Below are positions 10,967 to 20,360 of a stretch of 64,000 bases of DNA, one piece after another. Source of the DNA: Stutzerimonas stutzeri (GTDB lineage Bacteria; Pseudomonadota; Gammaproteobacteria; Pseudomonadales; Pseudomonadaceae); contig NC_015740.1 of the NCBI RefSeq assembly GCF_000219605.1, forward strand, positions 4,278,001 to 4,342,000, written 5' to 3'. Numbering within the stretch: position 1 is the first letter of the stretch; each line of letters opens with the position of its first letter. A program made the position numbers and the translations under genes. The notes under the pieces were generated by a model. That model ran no database searches and was not told the origin of the DNA. It saw only the letters and a program-made list of their open reading frames with translations.

Positions 10967-12805
10967 ATGCCTGATTACCGTTCGAAAACCTCCACGCACG
11001 GCCGCAACATGGCCGGTGCCCGGGCGCTGTGGCGCGCCACCGGCATGAAGGATGAAGACTTCAAGAAGCCGATCATCGCCATCGCCAACTCCTTCACCCA
11101 GTTCGTCCCCGGCCACGTGCACCTCAAGGACATGGGCCAGCTGGTCGCCCGCGAGATCGAGAAGCACGGCGGCGTGGCCAAGGAATTCAACACCATCGCG
11201 GTCGACGACGGCATCGCCATGGGTCACGACGGCATGCTCTATTCGCTGCCGTCGCGCGAGATCATCGCCGACTCCGTGGAGTACATGGTCAATGCGCATT
11301 GCGCCGACGCCATCGTCTGCATCAGCAACTGCGACAAGATCACCCCCGGCATGCTGATGGCCGCGCTGCGCCTGAACATCCCGGTGGTGTTCGTCTCCGG
11401 CGGGCCGATGGAAGCCGGCAAGACCAAGCTGGCCAACCACGGCCTGGACCTGGTCGACGCCATGGTGGTGGCCGCCGACGATTCCTGCTCCGACGAGAAG
11501 GTCGCCGAATACGAGCGCAGCGCCTGCCCCACCTGCGGCAGCTGCTCGGGCATGTTCACCGCCAACTCGATGAACTGCCTGACCGAAGCCCTCGGCCTGT
11601 CCCTGCCGGGCAACGGCACCACGCTGGCCACCCACGCCGACCGCGAGCAGCTGTTCCTGCGCGCCGGGCGTATCGCCGTCGAGCTGTGCAAGCGTTACTA
11701 CCAGGACGGCGACGAGTCCGTACTGCCGCGCAACGTGGCCAGCCGCAAGGCCTTCGAGAACGCCATGACCCTGGACATCGCCATGGGCGGTTCGACCAAC
11801 ACCATCCTGCACCTCCTGGCCGCCGCCCAGGAAGCCGAGGTCGACTTCGACCTGCGCGACATCGACGCGCTGTCGCGCAAGGTGCCGCAGCTGTGCAAGG
11901 TGGCACCGAACATCCAGAAGTACCACATGGAAGACGTGCACCGCGCCGGCGGCATCTTCTCCATCCTCGGCGAGCTGGCCCGCGGCGGCCTGCTGCACAC
12001 CGATGTTTCCACCGTGCACAGCCCGAGCATGGCCGATGCCATCGCCGAATGGGACATCACCCAGACCCAGGACGAAGCGGTACATACCTTCTTCAAGGCC
12101 GGCCCGGCGGGCATCCCGACCCAGGTCGCCTTCAGCCAGGCCACCCGCTGGCCGAGCCTGGACCTGGACCGTGCCGAAGGCTGCATCCGCAGCGTCGAGC
12201 ACGCCTATTCCCAGGAAGGCGGCCTCGCCGTGCTCTACGGCAACATCGCCCTGGACGGCTGCGTGGTGAAGACTGCCGGCGTGGACGAGTCCATTCACGT
12301 GTTCGAAGGCACGGCGAAGATCTACGAAAGCCAGGACAGCGCCGTGAAAGGCATCCTCGCCGACGAGGTGAAGCCAGGCGACATCGTCATCATTCGCTAC
12401 GAAGGTCCGAAGGGCGGCCCGGGCATGCAGGAAATGCTCTACCCGACCTCGTATCTGAAGTCCAAGGGCCTCGGCAAGGAATGCGCGCTGCTCACCGACG
12501 GTCGCTTCTCCGGCGGCACCTCGGGCCTGTCCATCGGCCATGCTTCGCCGGAAGCGGCCGCAGGCGGCGCCATCGGTCTGGTGCAGGACGGCGACAAGGT
12601 GCTGATCGACATTCCCAACCGCAGCATCCAGCTGCAGGTGTCGGATGAAGAGCTGGCCCACCGCCGCATCGAGCAGGACAAGAAGGGCTGGAAGCCGGCG
12701 CAGCCGCGCGCGCGCAAGGTCTCGACCGCGCTCAAGGCCTACGCCCTGCTGGCCACCAGCGCCGACAAGGGCGCGGTGCGCGACAAGGCGATGCTGGACG
12801 GCTGA
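10967..12805 (+). CDS. ilvD: Dihydroxy-acid dehydratase
   Basis: 612 aa [Fe-S] dehydratase that converts 2,3-dihydroxy-isovalerate and 2,3-dihydroxy-3-methylvalerate into the keto acids for valine, leucine, isoleucine and pantothenate. Length fits the long (E. coli) type. Cluster and metal motifs are intact: [44 protein letters not shown], and [14 protein letters not shown] near the end. GCAGGA lies 8 nt before the ATG. It is monocistronic and ends in a strong intrinsic terminator. Confidence 0.98.
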   Translation: MPDYRSKTSTHGRNMAGARALWRATGMKDEDFKKPIIAIANSFTQFVPGHVHLKDMGQLVAREIEKHGGVAKEFNTIAVDDGIAMGHDGMLYSLPSREIIADSVEYMVNAHCADAIVCISNCDKITPGMLMAALRLNIPVVFVSGGPMEAGKTKLANHGLDLVDAMVVAADDSCSDEKVAEYERSACPTCGSCSGMFTANSMNCLTEALGLSLPGNGTTLATHADREQLFLRAGRIAVELCKRYYQDGDESVLPRNVASRKAFENAMTLDIAMGGSTNTILHLLAAAQEAEVDFDLRDIDALSRKVPQLCKVAPNIQKYHMEDVHRAGGIFSILGELARGGLLHTDVSTVHSPSMADAIAEWDITQTQDEAVHTFFKAGPAGIPTQVAFSQATRWPSLDLDRAEGCIRSVEHAYSQEGGLAVLYGNIALDGCVVKTAGVDESIHVFEGTAKIYESQDSAVKGILADEVKPGDIVIIRYEGPKGGPGMQEMLYPTSYLKSKGLGKECALLTDGRFSGGTSGLSIGHASPEAAAGGAIGLVQDGDKVLIDIPNRSIQLQVSDEELAHRRIEQDKKGWKPAQPRARKVSTALKAYALLATSADKGAVRDKAMLDG

Positions 12806-12825
12806 TCACCTGCCGCAGCCGCAAC

Positions 12826-12856
12826 AAAAAAGCCCGACCTTGTGTCGGGCTTTTTC
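12826..12856. terminator. Bidirectional intrinsic terminator after ilvD
   Basis: An A-run, then an 8-bp stem AGCCCGAC/GTCGGGCT with loop CTTGT, then a T-run. A on one side and T on the other let it work in both directions, serving ilvD (+) and the convergent DUF4153 gene (-) that stops 8 bp later. Confidence 0.93.
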
Positions 12857-12863
12857 ATGCGCG

Positions 12864-14597
12864 CTATTTGGTAATCGCCGGCTCCAGCCGTATGCCGTCG
12901 ATCTGCAGCGCATTGAAACGCGGCGCCACCACCCGCCAGGCCCCACGCTCGATCTGTTCCTTGAGGGTCTCGCCGTCGAGGGTCTCCTCGTCGGCGCTGC
13001 GAAGGTGGCCGATCCAGCGCCAGCTGCCGTTCGCCTCACGCCCCAGCACCGTCACGATCCGCGGCCGCGCACCGCGTAGCAGCAGCACCTCGGGCTGGCC
13101 GTCGTCATCCAGATCGACGGCAAACAGGGCGCAGTCCCCGTCACAGCCCTGGGTCGCGATGGCCTGGGCCAAGGCGCCGTCGGCATCTTCGAGAGGCGCG
13201 CCGATCCATGGCACGGGAGCGGTGTTGGCCATGTCGTGCGCGTGTCGCCAGTTCCAGTAGTTGTCGGCTTTGTCCAGTCGCTGCAGGTCCGCCTGCAGTT
13301 GCTCCCGACGCGCGTCGGCGATGCCCGGTTGGCTCAGGCGCTGGCGCAGTTTTTCGAGATGGTCGCGACCGGGCTGTCCCAGCTGAAAGCGCAGCGCGCC
13401 GAGATCGGTGCGCTCTGCCGGCACCTGCTCGTCGAGCAGGCGCTGGTACTGATTGGCTGCGCTGAGCTGCAACGGGCTCAACGGTGGCAGATGCATGAGC
13501 AGCAACAGCGCCACCGAAACCAGCGCCAGCAGCGGGTTGCTCCGGCGCAAGCCCGCCAACCAGCCATCCCGCCGTTGCAGCACCGCCGCCATCAGCGCCA
13601 GCGCGTGCAGCAGCGCCACCAGGGTCGCCCCGAGCGCCACCACCCGATCAGGCGTGAGCCCGTACTGAGCGATCCGCAGCCACAGCGCGTAAACCGCAAG
13701 ACCGGCCAGAAGGGGCAGGCACAGGGAGCTGGCGTCGACCAGCACGCGCAGCGCACGCGGGTAATGCACCGCTTGCCGGCCATCCTGAACGACGCCGTTG
13801 AGCAGCGCGACATGGGCGAACACCATGGCCAGCAGGATCGGCGTCGCGTGGCGGGTTTCCCACAACGGCTGCAGACCGGTGAATGGCAGGCAGACCACGA
13901 ACAGCAGCAGGATCAGCACCGTCAGCGGCAGCAGGAAGCGACACATCGCCTGCAGCACGTTGCGCAGCGCATCGACCAGTTGGCCACGCTCGAGACCGAT
14001 CCACAGCCCGATGGCGACGACCGTCGCGCTGGCCACCCAGATAAAGCCGGACGACTCGAACAGCGTTGCGAAAAGCCTGATGCCGACCAGCTTGAACAGG
14101 CCGGCCCAGAGCCAGATCAGCAGCCAGAACGCCGCCAGCATCAGCAGCGCCATGAACAGCAGCAGGCCGTTGTTGATGGCATGCCGGTATAGCGCGGCGT
14201 AGTCGACACGCCAACGATGACCGATATCCCGCGCCTGGATGAAGGGTGTCAGCACATAGGCCAGGATCAGGTTGCTCCAGAGCAGCAGGGTGCCGACGGA
14301 TTCACCCAGGTAATACCAGCGCGGCTGCTCGAACTGCAGCGCGAGACCGCCCGCCAGCACGGCCGGCAGCGCGGCAGCCGCAAGCACCAGGCGCCAGCGT
14401 CCGGCCTCGCACAACCCGCCCCAGAGCATTTGCACCTGCCAGCCGCCAATCACCGTGAAGGCCAGCAGCGCCGAACACAGAACCCGCCAGCCAGTAGCGT
14501 GCGGCCAGGCCTCGCTGGCCGCCCAGAGCGCCAAACCCTGCAGCAATCCGACCGCCAGATAGACTTTCAGCGGGCGGGCTTCGCCTGTCAGTTCCAT
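12864..14597 (-). CDS. DUF4153-type polytopic membrane protein
   Basis: 577 aa. The first ~400 residues contain about ten hydrophobic segments with basic loops, for example LLLFMALLMLAAFWLLIWLW and ILLAMVFAHVALLNGVV. The last ~170 residues are soluble, with an acidic DLDDDGQPEVLLL stretch resembling an FG-GAP/calcium-binding loop, probably periplasmic. The pattern matches DUF4153 proteins, whose role is unknown. The ATG at 14597 is chosen because AAAGGAAC precedes it; the longer frame to 14744 has a Cys/Arg-rich artefactual start. Confidence 0.8.
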   Translation of the reverse strand: MELTGEARPLKVYLAVGLLQGLALWAASEAWPHATGWRVLCSALLAFTVIGGWQVQMLWGGLCEAGRWRLVLAAAALPAVLAGGLALQFEQPRWYYLGESVGTLLLWSNLILAYVLTPFIQARDIGHRWRVDYAALYRHAINNGLLLFMALLMLAAFWLLIWLWAGLFKLVGIRLFATLFESSGFIWVASATVVAIGLWIGLERGQLVDALRNVLQAMCRFLLPLTVLILLLFVVCLPFTGLQPLWETRHATPILLAMVFAHVALLNGVVQDGRQAVHYPRALRVLVDASSLCLPLLAGLAVYALWLRIAQYGLTPDRVVALGATLVALLHALALMAAVLQRRDGWLAGLRRSNPLLALVSVALLLLMHLPPLSPLQLSAANQYQRLLDEQVPAERTDLGALRFQLGQPGRDHLEKLRQRLSQPGIADARREQLQADLQRLDKADNYWNWRHAHDMANTAPVPWIGAPLEDADGALAQAIATQGCDGDCALFAVDLDDDGQPEVLLLRGARPRIVTVLGREANGSWRWIGHLRSADEETLDGETLKEQIERGAWRVVAPRFNALQIDGIRLEPAITK

Positions 14598-14648
14598 GCA
14601 CGTTCCTTTTGCCGGTGATGCGCCGTCCGATCGCGGCGGGTTGCAGTG

Positions 14649-14672
14649 TGCGGCCCGTCCGCACGGGCCGCA
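14649..14672 (-). terminator. Hairpin between the lhgO-like and DUF4153 genes
   Basis: Perfect 10-bp stem (TGCGGCCCGT/ACGGGCCGCA) with a 4-nt loop, 23 bp after the end of the upstream oxidoreductase gene on the minus strand. No T-run follows, so it may be a weak terminator or an mRNA-stabilising hairpin. Confidence 0.45.
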
Positions 14673-14694
14673 ACGCGAGCGCGACAGCGCGTGA

Positions 14695-15813
14695 TCAGGT
14701 CGCCAATGCCGTGGGCTCGAGCAACCCAAGGACGTGTTCGGCAATCGCCAGACAGGCAGTCAGGCCCGGCGACTCGATGCCGAACAGGTTCACCAGCCCG
14801 GCGACGCCGTGCTGCGCCGGGCCATCGATGCGAAAGTCCGCGGCCGCCTCGGCGGGGCCGCTGATCTTCGGGCGGATGCCGGTGTAGGCGGGTTGCAACG
14901 AAGCGTCCGGCAGCGCCGGCCAATAACGGCGAATCGCGGCGTAGAAGCCTTCGGCCCGTTCCGGCTCGATGCGATAGTCGAGCGCCTCGACCCACTGCAC
15001 GTCCGGGCCGAAACGCGCCTGGCCGGCCAGATCCAGGGTCAGGTGCACACCGAGGCCGCCGGGCTCAGGCAGCGGATAGACCAGATGGCGAAACGGCGTG
15101 CGCCCGCTCAGGCTGAAGTAGCTGCCCTTGGCAAAGAACTGCCGCGGCCGCGCGGCCGGGTCCAACCCGGCGGTGTGCGCGGCGAGGATGGGCGCACCAT
15201 GCCCGGCGCAATTCACCACGGTGCGAGCCAGCAACTGCAGCGGGTCGGCGCCGCCCACCTCGACCTGCAAGCCTGCGCTGCCGACGGTGATCGCCGTTAC
15301 CGGCGCGTTCAGTGCCAGCACCGCGCCGTGGCGCTCGGCATCGCCCAGCAGTGCCAGCATCAGCGCGTGGCTGTCGATGATGCCGGTGCTTGGCGAAAGC
15401 AGCCCTGCCACCGCCTGTACTTCCGGCGCCAGCGCCAGCACCTCCCGCCCATCGAGGTACTGCAGGTCATCGACCCCATTGGCCAGCGCGTGCCGCCGCA
15501 GTTGTTCCAGCGCAGCGATCTGGGCCTCGTCGGTGGCGACGATCAGCTTGCCGCAACGTCGATGGGCCACGCCGTGGCTGTTACAGAAATCGTAGAGCTG
15601 GCGACGCCCGGCCACGCACAACCGGCCCTTGAGCGAGCCCTGCGGGTAGTAGATGCCGGCGTGGATGACTTCGCTGTTGCGCGCGCTGGTGGCGGTGCCA
15701 AAGGCCGCCTCGGCTTCCAGTATCAGCACCTCGCGACCGGCCAGCGCCAGCGCACGCGCCACCGCCAGCCCGACCACTCCCGCACCCACCACCACGCAAT
15801 CCACCCGATCCAT
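14695..15813 (-). CDS. FAD-dependent oxidoreductase, L-2-hydroxyglutarate dehydrogenase (LhgO)-like
   Basis: 372 aa DAO-fold flavoprotein. Residues 2-30 form the dinucleotide-binding motif ([18 protein letters not shown], ending LILEAE). [12 protein letters not shown] at about residues 46-57 is characteristic of the LhgO/YgaF group, which oxidises L-2-hydroxyglutarate to 2-oxoglutarate and passes electrons to the membrane quinone pool. The C-terminus has the expected GIRPKISGP and [14 protein letters not shown] motifs. GAGGAG before the ATG sets the start. No csiD or glutarate gene is next to it, so the substrate is inferred. Confidence 0.82.
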   Translation of the reverse strand: MDRVDCVVVGAGVVGLAVARALALAGREVLILEAEAAFGTATSARNSEVIHAGIYYPQGSLKGRLCVAGRRQLYDFCNSHGVAHRRCGKLIVATDEAQIAALEQLRRHALANGVDDLQYLDGREVLALAPEVQAVAGLLSPSTGIIDSHALMLALLGDAERHGAVLALNAPVTAITVGSAGLQVEVGGADPLQLLARTVVNCAGHGAPILAAHTAGLDPAARPRQFFAKGSYFSLSGRTPFRHLVYPLPEPGGLGVHLTLDLAGQARFGPDVQWVEALDYRIEPERAEGFYAAIRRYWPALPDASLQPAYTGIRPKISGPAEAAADFRIDGPAQHGVAGLVNLFGIESPGLTACLAIAEHVLGLLEPTALAT

Positions 15814-15910
15814 GCCAGACTCCTCGACCCGAACAGCCCAAGCCTGCCGCAACCACAGCGGTCGGCCAAGGGTCGGATGACCTGACGAAGCAGTTAAAGG
15901 GAACACCGGC

Positions 15911-16366
15911 ATGCGCATCGGCCTGATCTCCGACACCCACGGCCTGCTCCGCCCCGAGGCGGTGGCGGCACTGCAGGGCTGCGCACAGATCATTCACGCC
16001 GGCGATATCGGCAAACCGCAGGTGCTCGACGGGCTGCGTGCCATCGCGCCGCTGGAGGCGATCCGCGGCAATATCGATACGGCCGACTGGGCGCAGGTGC
16101 TGCCCGAACGCCTCGACCTGCGCATCGGGGGTCTCACCCTGCACGTGCTGCACGACCTCAAGCAGCTGGATATCGACCCGCTTGCCGCCGGCGTCGACGT
16201 GGTGATCGCCGGCCACTCGCACAAACCGACGGTCGAGCGGCGCGATGGCGTGCTCTACGTGAACCCGGGCAGCGCCGGTCCGCGACGCTTCAGCCTGCCG
16301 ATCAGCCTGGCACTGCTGGAGCTGAACGACGGCCAGGCGCAGGTGGAGCTGATCAGCCTCAGCTGA
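15911..16366 (+). CDS. YfcE/MJ0936-type metallophosphoesterase
   Basis: 151 aa cytoplasmic protein with the full metallophosphoesterase set in order: ISDTHG, HAGDIG, IRGNIDT and VIAGHSHKP, the metal-ligand motifs of a dinuclear Mn/Fe phosphodiesterase. A closing [10 protein letters not shown] motif is typical of the YfcE family. E. coli YfcE acts on model phosphodiesters with no agreed natural substrate. It is divergent from the LhgO-like gene and overlaps the convergent YitT gene by 8 nt. Confidence 0.88.
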   Translation: MRIGLISDTHGLLRPEAVAALQGCAQIIHAGDIGKPQVLDGLRAIAPLEAIRGNIDTADWAQVLPERLDLRIGGLTLHVLHDLKQLDIDPLAAGVDVVIAGHSHKPTVERRDGVLYVNPGSAGPRRFSLPISLALLELNDGQAQVELISLS

Positions 16367-17006
16367 CGCCCATGTAGCGATCGGCGCGGTGATTGATCGC
16401 CAGCACCAGATTCAGCGCCACGGCGCCGAGCACCGACAGCAGCACCTTGTCCACCGGGACGACGAATACCGCGGCCATGACGATCAGCGCGTCGATGCCC
16501 ATCTGGAAGGTACCGGCGCGCAGGCCGAAACGCTCCTGCAGGAACAACGCGAGGATGTTCACCCCGCCAAGACTGGCGCGATGGCGGAACAGGATCAGCA
16601 GGCCGATGCCGATGGCGAAACCACCGAACACTGCGGCGTAAACCACGTTCAGCTCGGCGAAGCGCACCCACTGTGGGGTCAGCTCGGCGAACAGCGAGAC
16701 CAGCCCCACTGCGCAGACGGTGCGCAGGGTGAACTTCCAGCCCATGCGCCAGATCGCCAGTGCATAGAACGGCAAGTTGAGCAGGAAGAACACCGGGCCG
16801 AACGACCAGCCGGCCAGGTACTTGAGCAGAAAGGCCAGCCCAACGGTGCCGCCGGTCAGCAGCCCGGCGTGGCTGTAGAAGGCGATGCCAAGGGCGACCA
16901 GCGCGGTGCCGGTCAGCAGCGCCAGAGCGTCCTCCCACAGCGGGTGACGAACGAAGATCGCCGATACGCGCTCGGCTTGCGGCACGTCGGATTCGCGGGT
17001 TTGCAT
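16359..17006 (-). CDS. YitT-family (DUF161) membrane protein
   Basis: 215 aa with five to six membrane segments, starting after a cytoplasmic N-terminus at ALALLTGTALVALGIAFY. LLTGGTVGLAFLLKYL and the Gly-rich GGFAIGIGLLILFRHRASLGGVNI segment are typical of YitT proteins. The DUF2179 soluble domain found in Bacillus YitT is missing; this short form is common in proteobacteria. Function unknown, with transport suggested for the fold. Confidence 0.8.
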   Translation of the reverse strand: MQTRESDVPQAERVSAIFVRHPLWEDALALLTGTALVALGIAFYSHAGLLTGGTVGLAFLLKYLAGWSFGPVFFLLNLPFYALAIWRMGWKFTLRTVCAVGLVSLFAELTPQWVRFAELNVVYAAVFGGFAIGIGLLILFRHRASLGGVNILALFLQERFGLRAGTFQMGIDALIVMAAVFVVPVDKVLLSVLGAVALNLVLAINHRADRYMGVS

Positions 17007-17093
17007 CGGCTGGGTCTCGAAAACGGTTGTTGCGAAGGATAGAAGCTGGCCAGGCGGAAGGACTTGGCGCCGATCAAGTGAAGACGGCGCCGA

Positions 17094-17609
17094 TCAGCGC
17101 CGTTGCCAGGTCTCGAACCGATACGCAGGCGCCTCGCCCTCGGCCGGACGCGGCTGGCTGTCGATGCACTGCCATTCGTGCTCGTCGAATACCGGGAAGA
17201 AGGCATCGCCCTCGGGCTGCGCGTCGATCCGTGTCAGGTAAAGCCGCTGCGCCTGCCCCAACGCCTGAGCGTACAGCTGCGCACCGCCGATCAGCATCAG
17301 CTCGTCGACGCCCTGCTCGCGCGCCCACTGCTCGGCACGCACCAGCGCGGCATCCAGATCGGTGAAGGTTTCCGCGCCGTCGAGCTGCAGATCGGCCTGG
17401 CGACTGACCACCAGGTTGAGCCGCCCCGGCAGCGGGCGGCCGAGCGAGTCCCAGGTCTTGCGACCCATGATGATCGGCTTGCCAAGGGTCATGGCCTTGA
17501 AATGCCTGAGATCGGCGGGCAGGTGCCAGGGCATGCGGTTGTCGAGGCCGATCACGCGGTTCTGTGCGAGGGCGGCGATCATGGCGAGGGGAAGGCGGGT
17601 CTGATTCAT
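17094..17609 (-). CDS. folA: Dihydrofolate reductase
   Basis: 171 aa NADPH-dependent enzyme that reduces dihydrofolate to tetrahydrofolate, the target of trimethoprim. The canonical signature is present: IAALAQNRVIG, then NRMPWHLPADLRHFK with the catalytic acid in the usual Trp-x-x-x-x-Asp arrangement, PIIMGRKTWDSLG, and the C-terminal ELMLIGGAQLY. The ATG at 17609 starts the conserved core; the frame is open for 66 more codons upstream, but these look non-coding. Confidence 0.97.
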   Translation of the reverse strand: MNQTRLPLAMIAALAQNRVIGLDNRMPWHLPADLRHFKAMTLGKPIIMGRKTWDSLGRPLPGRLNLVVSRQADLQLDGAETFTDLDAALVRAEQWAREQGVDELMLIGGAQLYAQALGQAQRLYLTRIDAQPEGDAFFPVFDEHEWQCIDSQPRPAEGEAPAYRFETWQRR

Positions 17610-17695
17610 GGCGGCGAGAATACCAGAGCGGCCCCGATTCCCGCAGCGCCAGCCGTTCGTCGGCTTAACCGTTTTGCAACGCAAGGGGCAACGCA

Positions 17696-17713
17696 GCGTC
17701 AACGTCCGGTCAT
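17696..17713 (+). promoter_or_regulatory. Possible Pho box upstream of glpQ
   Basis: GCGTCAA-CGTC-CGGTCAT has the 7+4+7 spacing of a PhoB box (consensus CTGTCAT repeats): the second half matches 6/7, the first 4/7. It ends 44 bp before glpQ, a gene commonly in the Pho regulon. No good -10 lies 10-11 bp downstream, so this is tentative. Confidence 0.3.
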
Positions 17714-17757
17714 GCAAGTGGCGCAGGCTGTGACATCCAAACCGAGGAGATGCCGAA

Positions 17758-18873
17758 ATGGCCCGCAAGACCACCGCTTCCCTTCGCCGCTGGCTCACCG
17801 CCTGCACCCTGTTGCTACCGCTCTCCGGCTTCGCTGCGCCGGATGAACACGCCGCGAAACACCAGGCTGCGCGGGGCGAACCGACCCCGCTGGTGATCGC
17901 CCACCGCGGCGCCAGCGGCTATGTACCGGAGCACACCCTGGCCGCCTATGCCCTGGCCGTTTTCCAGGGCGCCGACTACATCGAGCCGGACCTGGTGATG
18001 ACCCGTGACGGGCAGATCGTCGCCCGCCACGACAACGAGCTGGGCCTGACCACCGACGTCTCGCAGCGCCCCGAGTTTGCCGATCGCAAGCGCACCCAGC
18101 AGGTCGACGGCGTCACCCTTACCGGCTGGTTCAGCGAAGACTTCACCCTCGCCGAGCTGAAGACCCTGCGCGCCATCGAGCGCATCCCGGATATCCGCCC
18201 GGGCAATGCCCGCATGGACGGCAGCCTGGAAATCCCGACCCTGCAGGAGATCATCGACCTGGTGAAAACACTGCAGCTCAGCCAGGGCCGGCGCATCGGC
18301 CTGTACCCGGAAACCAAGCATCCGACGCACTTCCAGCAGCTCGGCCTGGCCATGGAGAAGCCGCTGGTGCGCATCCTCACCCGCAACGGCTACGTCGGGC
18401 GCCACGCGCCGGTGTATATCCAGTCGTTCGAGGTGGACAACCTCAAGACCCTCAGCCGCCTGACCCAGCTGCGCCTGGTGCAGCTGTTCAGCTCCGGCCA
18501 GCCGTATGACCAGCAGGTGCGCGGGACCAAGCTGACCTACGCGCAGATGGCCACCCCCGCCGGGCTCAAGGCCATCTCCCGCTATGCCGCTGGCGTCGGC
18601 CCGGAGAAGAGCTACATCATCCCGCGTGACGGCAACGGCAATCTGGGCACGCCGACCGGCTTCGTCGCCGCCGCCCATGCGGTCGGGCTCAAGGTCCACC
18701 CGTACACCTTTCGCGCGGAAAACGCCTTCCTCCCGGCCAACCTGCGCAGCAGCGACAAGCGCCACGAGCGCGGTGACAGCGAAGCGGAGATCCGCGCCTT
18801 CCTCGATGCCGGCATCGATGGCCTGTTCATCGACCAGCCGGATATCGCCGTGCGCCTGCGCAACGCCGACTGA
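17758..18873 (+). CDS. glpQ: Periplasmic glycerophosphodiester phosphodiesterase
   Basis: 371 aa exported enzyme that hydrolyses deacylated phospholipids to glycerol-3-phosphate and an alcohol. A signal peptide of about 26 residues ends at SGFAAP. The GDPD catalytic core follows: VIAHRGASGYVPEHTLAAY with its His-Arg pair and Glu, then DYIEPDLVMTRDGQIV and a second His in ARHDNEL. The GlpQ-specific insertion and the C-terminal GIDGLFIDQPDIAVR are present, separating it from cytoplasmic UgpQ. CGAGGAG precedes the ATG. It supplies G3P and, indirectly, phosphate. Confidence 0.94.
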   Translation: MARKTTASLRRWLTACTLLLPLSGFAAPDEHAAKHQAARGEPTPLVIAHRGASGYVPEHTLAAYALAVFQGADYIEPDLVMTRDGQIVARHDNELGLTTDVSQRPEFADRKRTQQVDGVTLTGWFSEDFTLAELKTLRAIERIPDIRPGNARMDGSLEIPTLQEIIDLVKTLQLSQGRRIGLYPETKHPTHFQQLGLAMEKPLVRILTRNGYVGRHAPVYIQSFEVDNLKTLSRLTQLRLVQLFSSGQPYDQQVRGTKLTYAQMATPAGLKAISRYAAGVGPEKSYIIPRDGNGNLGTPTGFVAAAHAVGLKVHPYTFRAENAFLPANLRSSDKRHERGDSEAEIRAFLDAGIDGLFIDQPDIAVRLRNAD

Positions 18874-18882
18874 CGACCACAG

Positions 18883-18908
18883 CGGGGAGCCGCAACGGCT
18901 CCCCGTTT
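18883..18908 (+). terminator. Intrinsic terminator after glpQ
   Basis: Perfect 10-bp stem CGGGGAGCCG/CGGCTCCCCG with a CAA loop, 10 bp after the glpQ stop and followed by TTT. A short U-tract but a very stable stem. Confidence 0.8.
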
Positions 18909-18965
18909 CCCCGTTCCGCGCGGCAGCGGTTATCCTCAGGGCTCGACCCGCCAGCGAGAAGCCGC

Positions 18966-20360
18966 GTGACCGTCCGCCCCTCTCCCGATCTCACTCCGCT
19001 CGACCGAATCTGGCTGACCGAAGCCGTGCGCCTGCGCGAAGAGCATGCCGGGCCGCTGGACGACGACGAGGCCAACCGCCAGGCCCGTACCCAGGGCGGC
19101 GATCTGCCGGCGCTGATCGAGCGCCGCGCGCTCTGGCTGGCCCACCGTGACGGGCTCATCGAGGCGCTCCGGCACTGGCGTCAGGGCGCCCGCCTGGGCG
19201 CGCTCGCGCTGATCCTGCTGGCGCTCTTCACCGGTGCCGGGCTGGCCTTCGCCGCGCTCGGCGACGGGCAGCGACCGGTCAACGTGTTCTGGGCGCTGGG
19301 CAGCCTGCTCGGGCTGAACCTGCTGACCCTGCTCGGCTGGCTGCTCGGCCTGCTGCTGACCGGTGACAGCAGCGGCGCGCTGGGGCGGCTGTGGCTCTGG
19401 CTCAGCGAAAAGCTCGCCCGTGATGCCCGCGCCGCGCAGCTGGCCCCAGCCCTGCTGAGCGTGCTGCATCAGCGCCGACTCGGCCGCTGGTTGCTGGGAA
19501 CAGGCGTGCACGCCCTATGGCTGCTGGCGATGGCCAGCGCCTTGCTCACCCTCCTCGCCCTGCTGGCGACCCGCCGCTACGGCTTCGTCTGGGAAACCAC
19601 CATCCTTGGCGAGAACGCCTTCGTCGGCCTGACCCAGGCCTTCGGCGCGCTGCCGGCCCTGCTCGGCTTCAGCGTGCCGGATGTCGAGCAGATCCGCGCC
19701 AGCGGCGCACTCGCCGGCGATCTGGACGGCGCCCGGCAACGCTGGGCCGGCTGGCTGGTCGGCGTGCTGCTGGTCTACGGCCTGCTGCCGCGACTGCTGC
19801 TGGCGAGCCTCTGCCTGTGGCGCTGGCGGCGTGGACGGGCTGCGCTGACCCTCGATCTGAACCTGCCGGCCTACCGCCTGCTGCGCGAACGCCTGCAGCC
19901 ACCCAGCGAGCGCCTCGGCATCCGTGATGCGGCGCCCGCCCAACTGCACGCACCGACTGCCGGCGCTCAGCTCGATGGCAGCGCGGGCGCCGTGCTGGTG
20001 GCCATCGAGCTGGACGGCAGCCGCCCCTGGCCGCCGGCTCTGTCCAAGGGCATCGCCGATGCCGGCATCCTCGACGACCGCGAGGGGCGCCGACGGCTGC
20101 TCGATCAACTCACCCGCTTTCCGCCGGCACGCCTGGCCGTCGCCTGTGATCCGCGACGCTCACCCGACCGCGGCACCCTGGCGCTGATCGGCGAGCTGTC
20201 GCGCTGCGCGGCGGCGACTCGCGTCTGGCTGCTGCAGGCACCCCCGGGCGAGGCGCTGGACAGCGAGCGCCTGGAAGACTGGCACCAGGCGCTGGATACC
20301 CTGGGGCTGGCGCATTCGAGCTGCGCCCCGCTGCGCTGGCTGGAGACAGGCCATGACTGA
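18966..20360 (+). CDS. DUF2868 membrane protein, partner of the downstream GTPase
   Basis: 464 aa with a GTG start. After a charged N-terminus (TPLDRIWLTEAVRLREEHAG) there are about four hydrophobic segments: roughly residues 78-98, 103-140, 180-205 and 262-285. A soluble C-terminal half follows. The stop overlaps the start of the P-loop GTPase gene by 8 nt, so the two are translationally coupled. DUF2868 and DUF3482 genes are regularly adjacent, which suggests a membrane-anchored GTPase complex; no function is established that I know of. The GTG is the first in-frame start after the upstream gene's terminator. Confidence 0.78.
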   Translation: MTVRPSPDLTPLDRIWLTEAVRLREEHAGPLDDDEANRQARTQGGDLPALIERRALWLAHRDGLIEALRHWRQGARLGALALILLALFTGAGLAFAALGDGQRPVNVFWALGSLLGLNLLTLLGWLLGLLLTGDSSGALGRLWLWLSEKLARDARAAQLAPALLSVLHQRRLGRWLLGTGVHALWLLAMASALLTLLALLATRRYGFVWETTILGENAFVGLTQAFGALPALLGFSVPDVEQIRASGALAGDLDGARQRWAGWLVGVLLVYGLLPRLLLASLCLWRWRRGRAALTLDLNLPAYRLLRERLQPPSERLGIRDAAPAQLHAPTAGAQLDGSAGAVLVAIELDGSRPWPPALSKGIADAGILDDREGRRRLLDQLTRFPPARLAVACDPRRSPDRGTLALIGELSRCAAATRVWLLQAPPGEALDSERLEDWHQALDTLGLAHSSCAPLRWLETGHD